Shown: piece by piece, positions 59,987 to 64,000 of the stretch | Numbering within the stretch: the stretch's first letter is position 1 | Layout of the letters: each line of letters starts with the position of its first letter | NCBI GenBank assembly: GCA_900129675.1 | Contig: FSRD01000001.1 | Location: 5,631,501-5,695,500, forward strand | DNA: 64,000 bases | Source: Bradyrhizobium erythrophlei | GTDB taxonomy: Bacteria; Pseudomonadota; Alphaproteobacteria; Rhizobiales; Xanthobacteraceae | Direction of reading: 5' to 3' | Position numbers and translations under genes: made by a program | Notes under the pieces: generated by a model | What the model was told of the DNA's origin: nothing | Database searches by the model: none | Seen by the model: the letters and a program-made list of their open reading frames with translations, nothing else

Positions 59987-61360
59987 CTAGAATGAGTGGC
60001 CGAAGCTAGTCGACGGGGTCAAGCCAAAAACATAGATGGCCAGCTTACCGACGATGAATCCGAAGCCGTAGATGGGAATACAGCGCAGCTCCTTCAGTGG
60101 ACTTATCCAGCCTGCCCCACGGGCCATTGAGTTTATTGCAACTGACGGAATGGTACGACTAATGACTGCACCAGCGATACCGCCAAGAGGGCCAAAAACG
60201 TAAAACCCGAAAATCATACAGAAAGTCAAAGAAACTGCCTGAAGAACTGATATCCAGGCCACTATATTTGGTTTACCGACGACTGCGAAAGCTCCTCGGA
60301 TGAGCAGGCTGGGGTAAAGTAGAAGACCAAAGCTGAGAATGCGCAACATAATGCCTGCTTCTGCATACCGATGGTCATAAAGTATGTTCACGATCAAGTC
60401 GCCTGCCGAGAAAAGAAACCCTGCGGAGCTGGCCGCGACGAGTTCGATGGGTAACCTAAATTGATAGTAGCGATCTCTTAAATCATTGGGATTCCTTCTG
60501 ACTATCTCACCTAACACGGATAGGGTCATCGAGCTATTTAGTCGCTCAAGGAAATTCCCGATCGCTTCACTTAGAGTCTTCGCGATAAAGTAGATTCCCA
60601 AAAGTGGGCCCGGCAGCCACAATCCCAAGAGAAGAACGTCGCTTTGTGAACTGATGAATGTGGCTATGGACGAGAGGTTGACCCATTTGCCAAAAGCAAC
60701 AATCTCATTGATGTGTTCTTGATGCCATGCAAAGCGCATACGAGGGCCCGGGATAATGGCATGCGACAATGCAGCACGCATGATGCCGCCCGCTAGCGCC
60801 CCGGCAACGATAGACCACACGTTGGGGTAGAGGTATGCCAAAGCAATCATTAATGGAACGGGGATTATTCGGGCTGTTAGATCCAGCAGCACTATTGGCC
60901 TGAAGTTCAGCTGTCGGATGTTGAGTGGAATTGCCGTTGACTCGCAACCGCCCAAGGCAAGGGTAATTCCCAACACACAAGCAACGGAGGGAAAGTAGTC
61001 ATTCGCGAATACAGTCTCCGGCGGTAGCGTCGAGCGAACTGCCTGAAGGTTGAGAACAGCACAGACAGCGGTCAATATGAGCCACAACAAGACGCCTCGG
61101 GAGCACTGGAATGTCCAGGCTGATTGGAGAAATTTTGGATCGTCTCCATGCGTGCTCCGTATGATCACTGCTCTTACGCCAAAGTCGCTCAACAACTGAA
61201 GGCCGACAATCAACGCTGTTGCAGCTGCCACGACACCAAACGCTTCCGGGAAAAGAAGGCGCGTCATAACCAAATTCGTTAGTAGTCGCGTCGACAGTTC
61301 GACGCCATACGATGCGACTGTCCACGCTCCAGCTCGGAGAGCCCTTTGACGAAGGGTCAT
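59987..61360 (-). CDS. Polysaccharide flippase (Wzx-like)
   Basis: A 457-residue protein with 11-12 membrane helices. The N-terminus RQRALRAGAWTVASYGVELS and VMTRLLFPEAFGVVAAATAL are typical of the polysaccharide transport (MOP superfamily) proteins, close to the WzxC/lipopolysaccharide branch. It flips undecaprenyl-linked repeat units across the inner membrane. It is followed upstream by the Wzy-like gene on the same strand (175-base gap) and probably shares an operon with it. Confidence 0.9.
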   Translation of the reverse strand: MTLRQRALRAGAWTVASYGVELSTRLLTNLVMTRLLFPEAFGVVAAATALIVGLQLLSDFGVRAVIIRSTHGDDPKFLQSAWTFQCSRGVLLWLILTAVCAVLNLQAVRSTLPPETVFANDYFPSVACVLGITLALGGCESTAIPLNIRQLNFRPIVLLDLTARIIPVPLMIALAYLYPNVWSIVAGALAGGIMRAALSHAIIPGPRMRFAWHQEHINEIVAFGKWVNLSSIATFISSQSDVLLLGLWLPGPLLGIYFIAKTLSEAIGNFLERLNSSMTLSVLGEIVRRNPNDLRDRYYQFRLPIELVAASSAGFLFSAGDLIVNILYDHRYAEAGIMLRILSFGLLLYPSLLIRGAFAVVGKPNIVAWISVLQAVSLTFCMIFGFYVFGPLGGIAGAVISRTIPSVAINSMARGAGWISPLKELRCIPIYGFGFIVGKLAIYVFGLTPSTSFGHSF

Positions 61361-61535
61361 TGTCTAATCACTTTTTTCAGGCTGGTCGCATGGCGTCGGT
61401 GTGTCCAGTCATAGCTCACCTTAGGCGCCATTTACCAGGGCTTGATCTTGATCAGTGTCGCGAAACTCTGTTCAGCCCTGACTGGCCGCCGGGTAACGCG
61501 AGATCCAAGACAATCCCAATCTCATCCGGTTGTGG

Positions 61536-62972
61536 TTAACTTGGCTGGACCCTCGTACCGGACGACATATCCGAGCGGTACCCTTGAGTGGGCCCTGATT
61601 TGACCGATCGCCTCCCGAGAGCAAGCGCTTCAGCTTGACCCAGCAATGCACCGCTTAGCAGCCACGTCCAAGGGATAAGTCCAGAATTCGGAATCAAGTC
61701 AAACATGTTTATCGCTACGATCAACGCAAGTGTACCAATTGCGCGCTGTTCCTTCGAAGATGAGGTAAATTTAAAGGCAAACGCAGCTCGATAGACACAG
61801 ATCGCCAGAAGTCCAAACTCCGATAGGAATCCTACCAATCCAAACTGACCGATATCGATGATCCATCGTCCATCGGTAACGCTGAGGTCTTTGCCGGTTC
61901 TTTCGTCGTACACCCGACTTCGTCCATAGCGTCCCCACCCAAACCACGGTCGCTCGAAAGCACGCGCAAGCAAGATGTTTTCGTTGGCAAACCGAAACTC
62001 TAAAGATTGGGCTCGTTCGCTATCGATCGATTTCGCCACGTCGAGGATAGCCGTGGTGGGCACCAGTTCGAACGATCGCAGCAGAGGATAAGCCAGCGAA
62101 ACCGTAGCCAGAAGGACAGCAACACGAAACAGCAACTTCGGCTTAGCCATAAGAACCAAAAGGCTTCCGGAAATTCCATAAAGAAGCGCGCCCATGCTTT
62201 TGCAAAGCATGAGAACGGCGCTCAAATATAGGGCTGCCAATCCAGATGGAATGGGACCCAGCCGAGCGCGATTCCGCCAAAGCGCCATGGCGCTTAACGC
62301 GCTGGACATCAGGAGAAAGGCGGCGAGCAATCCATGCCCTATGAAGACCATTGGACGAAATCCGCCTTCACGCATTGATTGAATGAACTCAATTGGAGAA
62401 TAGTTATAAACCCATTGGTGTAGTTGCGGGCTGAACCTAATCTCAAACAGCAGCGGGATGGAGTAGAAAAGAAAGGCTACCGTGAGGATGCGTAAGATAG
62501 TCTCAGTGTCTGTTCGAGTCCGAAGGAAATGTCGTCCAAGCATGAATGGAATGAGTGCTATCAGCGCTGACTCAGCGGCAGAAATTGCATCGTAGAGGCC
62601 AACGCCTGGCAGAAAACGCGCGCCGACAGTGAGGTCGTCACCATTCAATTCGCTCGTAATGATTCTCGATATTAGGGTTGATAAGATCAATACCTCGACC
62701 AAGCCAAATCGTCTTGATCGCTTTGGCGACTCGCCCCGAGCAAGAAAGAAGCAGCCTGCAAGAGCGCAGAAACTTGCCAAGCTGGCCTTATCGATCTGTG
62801 GAACCATCGGGATTTTGATGCCGGTATTGCTGGGGAGAAACAGTTGGGCCGCCAGAATAGTTAGAATCAAGGCTTCCGATCGAGATTTGCAAAATGCGAA
62901 CATGCAAAGGCTCGCGATCGGCCAGAGCAGAAGCGCCAATGCCGCAACAGGTGTTAGATTTTCCTCAACCAA
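61536..62972 (-). CDS. O-antigen/EPS polymerase-like membrane protein (Wzy/ligase type)
   Basis: A 478-residue protein with about 12 membrane helices and a large periplasmic loop between helices (FRFANENILLARAFERPWFG, then WGRYGRSRVYDERTGK). GWG in that loop is the classic O-antigen ligase/polymerase loop motif. Either polymerase or ligase is possible; with a Wzx-like protein next to it, polymerase is preferred. TTG start at 62972. Confidence 0.82.
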   Translation of the reverse strand: MVEENLTPVAALALLLWPIASLCMFAFCKSRSEALILTILAAQLFLPSNTGIKIPMVPQIDKASLASFCALAGCFFLARGESPKRSRRFGLVEVLILSTLISRIITSELNGDDLTVGARFLPGVGLYDAISAAESALIALIPFMLGRHFLRTRTDTETILRILTVAFLFYSIPLLFEIRFSPQLHQWVYNYSPIEFIQSMREGGFRPMVFIGHGLLAAFLLMSSALSAMALWRNRARLGPIPSGLAALYLSAVLMLCKSMGALLYGISGSLLVLMAKPKLLFRVAVLLATVSLAYPLLRSFELVPTTAILDVAKSIDSERAQSLEFRFANENILLARAFERPWFGWGRYGRSRVYDERTGKDLSVTDGRWIIDIGQFGLVGFLSEFGLLAICVYRAAFAFKFTSSSKEQRAIGTLALIVAINMFDLIPNSGLIPWTWLLSGALLGQAEALALGRRSVKSGPTQGYRSDMSSGTRVQPS

Positions 62973-63048
62973 CTTTGTTTTCCTGACAGGTTGCGACGAT
63001 GTCGAACGAGAAACTTCGATCCAACATGCTTGGTTAGTTCTGGGCTTT

Positions 63049-63780
63049 TCAGTCCCGTAGCTTATTTCTCGCGACTCGGAGGAACTCTAAGAGAGGTGCC
63101 AGAAATGTCTTATCCAAAAGCCTAGGAGAGATGTCACTTTTTGTGCCGTGTTGCTTTGCCAAATTGGGAGACGCGACAAAGACACGCGTTTGCGGTCGCA
63201 CCAAGAGCAAGTGGCTGTAAGTACCATCACGGCCCATAGATCCGCCGTCCGGGTGGCCGGCCGGTCTCGATTGACAGTCCTTCATGTAAGTTATCATCAC
63301 GTCAAAAAATGAACCATTGACCGCGTAAAAATGTCCCCCGGTGGTTTGCGTTGAATGGCGGAGCAATCCCGTGTCTGAGGAAGGAGACAGTTTCGGAGTC
63401 AGATAACCAAAATAGATAATGTCCCATTCAGTTGGGATTTGATTGACAATTTTTTGTACAGTCGAGGGCTCGACAACGTTGAACTGAACATCGTCCTCAA
63501 AGACCAGCACGTTCCTTAGGTGCCTATGTCGCGCTAGCTCAAGGACTCTATGGTGACTCGCTACCGATCCCCTAAATCCAATGGAGGGGAAAGATCCTGC
63601 GTCAGCGAATTTTACTGCTGGAAGCAGACTGACCTTAGCTTCTGGATTCTGCTCTGGCTGTTCGATTGCCACCTCAAAGCCCAGCTTCCTAAATTCTCGC
63701 TCCGCTCGTCTTCTCCGATCAATTCGCTCGGGAAGATTGATCAGGAAAGCGTGATCAAAGTAATCGATTATTTGGCGCAC
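63049..63780 (-). CDS. Glycosyltransferase family 25
   Basis: A 243-residue protein. HAFLINLPERIDRRRRAERE is the GT25 opening, and SHHRVLELARHRHLRNVLVF with EDDVQFN is the family core (EDD metal site). GT25 enzymes add galactose or similar sugars to LPS. GTG start at 63780. 76 bases separate it from the polymerase gene. Confidence 0.88.
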   Translation of the reverse strand: MRQIIDYFDHAFLINLPERIDRRRRAEREFRKLGFEVAIEQPEQNPEAKVSLLPAVKFADAGSFPSIGFRGSVASHHRVLELARHRHLRNVLVFEDDVQFNVVEPSTVQKIVNQIPTEWDIIYFGYLTPKLSPSSDTGLLRHSTQTTGGHFYAVNGSFFDVMITYMKDCQSRPAGHPDGGSMGRDGTYSHLLLVRPQTRVFVASPNLAKQHGTKSDISPRLLDKTFLAPLLEFLRVARNKLRD

Positions 63781-63803
63781 TTTAGGTTATTCATCCAACA
63801 GAA

Positions 63804-64000
63804 TCAGCGATAGTCCCGGGAAAAACGACTGATTGACGATAGCAGATCATACTTGTCGATGCGCTTCGGCCTGAGGACGGCGAGCCTCCCGTGCATCTCT
63901 AGCTGTGGAAACTTCTCAACCTCGCGGTAGTGCGGTCGGTCGGCATAATCGTCGAACAGTATTTCAAAATCGTCGAGACGACTTATGGAGTAGAGGGCGC
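63804..64000 (-). CDS. Partial gene at the window edge, unknown
   Basis: The last 65 codons of a minus-strand gene that begins outside the window. It reads SRLDDFEILFDDYADRPHYR, then KFPQLEMHGRLAVLRPKRID and ends FSRDYR. It precedes the GT25 gene by only 23 bases, so it is probably cotranscribed with the polysaccharide genes. No family can be named from this tail. Confidence 0.6.
   Translation of the reverse strand, partial: ALYSISRLDDFEILFDDYADRPHYREVEKFPQLEMHGRLAVLRPKRIDKYDLLSSISRFSRDYR

Noticed and set aside
1..64000. CRISPR arrays, tRNA and rRNA genes
   Set aside because: No regularly spaced short repeats, no tRNA-like cloverleaf with TTCGAATC-type arms, and no rRNA sequence were noticed. 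A covariance-model scan would be decisive.

Overview
The window looks like an alphaproteobacterial chromosome segment, most likely Bradyrhizobium or a close relative in the Bradyrhizobiaceae. This rests on protein style, not on a database search. The pointers are H-NS/HvrA-type nucleoid proteins, PilZ and cold-shock proteins of rhizobial type, many exported proteins ending in the alphaproteobacterial PEPxxWA-CTERM signal, and a Gsp secretion locus with a short prepilin peptidase. No tRNA, rRNA or CRISPR array was seen.

Layout. Positions 1-7800 are sparse accessory DNA. They hold a decayed ligD-like DNA ligase fragment, small conserved genes (PilZ, CspA, a zinc-ribbon protein, an H-NS paralogue, a Cys-rich secreted protein) and one insertion sequence with clear ends and a 16-bp target duplication. 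Positions 7826-19330 carry a type II secretion system: gspD, a lipoprotein, gspK on the opposite strand, then gspE-F-H-I-J-L-M-N-O with overlapping starts and stops. Its major pseudopilin gene, gspG, is absent from the cluster and lies 23 kb away at 41981, next to a divergent membrane protein with a J-domain-like N-terminus.

Positions 19331-38070 are a rearranged region. UDP-sugar genes (galE, ugd) are partly duplicated at 32593-33730, where a second galE is followed by a stump of ugd. A translationally coupled three-gene operon (ATP-grasp ligase, flavin monooxygenase-like protein, thioesterase-like hydrolase), preceded by a decayed fragment that may be a second thioesterase, is the best candidate for an undescribed pathway. 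Group II intron-derived RNA segments without a reverse transcriptase occur twice. One truncates a PEP-CTERM gene, and the other is split by a decayed IS256-family element with an 8-bp target duplication. Between and beyond these lie nine PEPxxWA-CTERM protein genes or remnants, all on the minus strand (two more past 46 kb). The eight with an intact 3' end are each followed by a very similar hairpin-plus-T-run terminator. No exosortase is in the window.

Positions 38069-48895 hold a VanZ-like protein, a Gly/Tyr-rich secreted protein, gspG, a four-gene nucleotide-sugar operon starting with glucose-1-phosphate cytidylyltransferase, a second H-NS paralogue and more PEP-CTERM genes. From 49404 to the end is a polysaccharide (exopolysaccharide or O-antigen) locus. 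It has three glycosyltransferases (GT2, GT4, GT25), two methyltransferases, an O-acyltransferase, a Tat-exported glycosidase-like protein, a WbpP-type UDP-GlcNAc 4-epimerase, a Wzx-like flippase and a Wzy-like polymerase. A ~60-bp sequence recurs upstream of gspG, one methyltransferase and the glycosidase-like gene, which suggests shared control. As a whole the window reads as an envelope/secretion region: sugar-nucleotide supply, polysaccharide assembly, type II secretion, and PEP-CTERM cargo that in other bacteria depends on polysaccharide loci for sorting.
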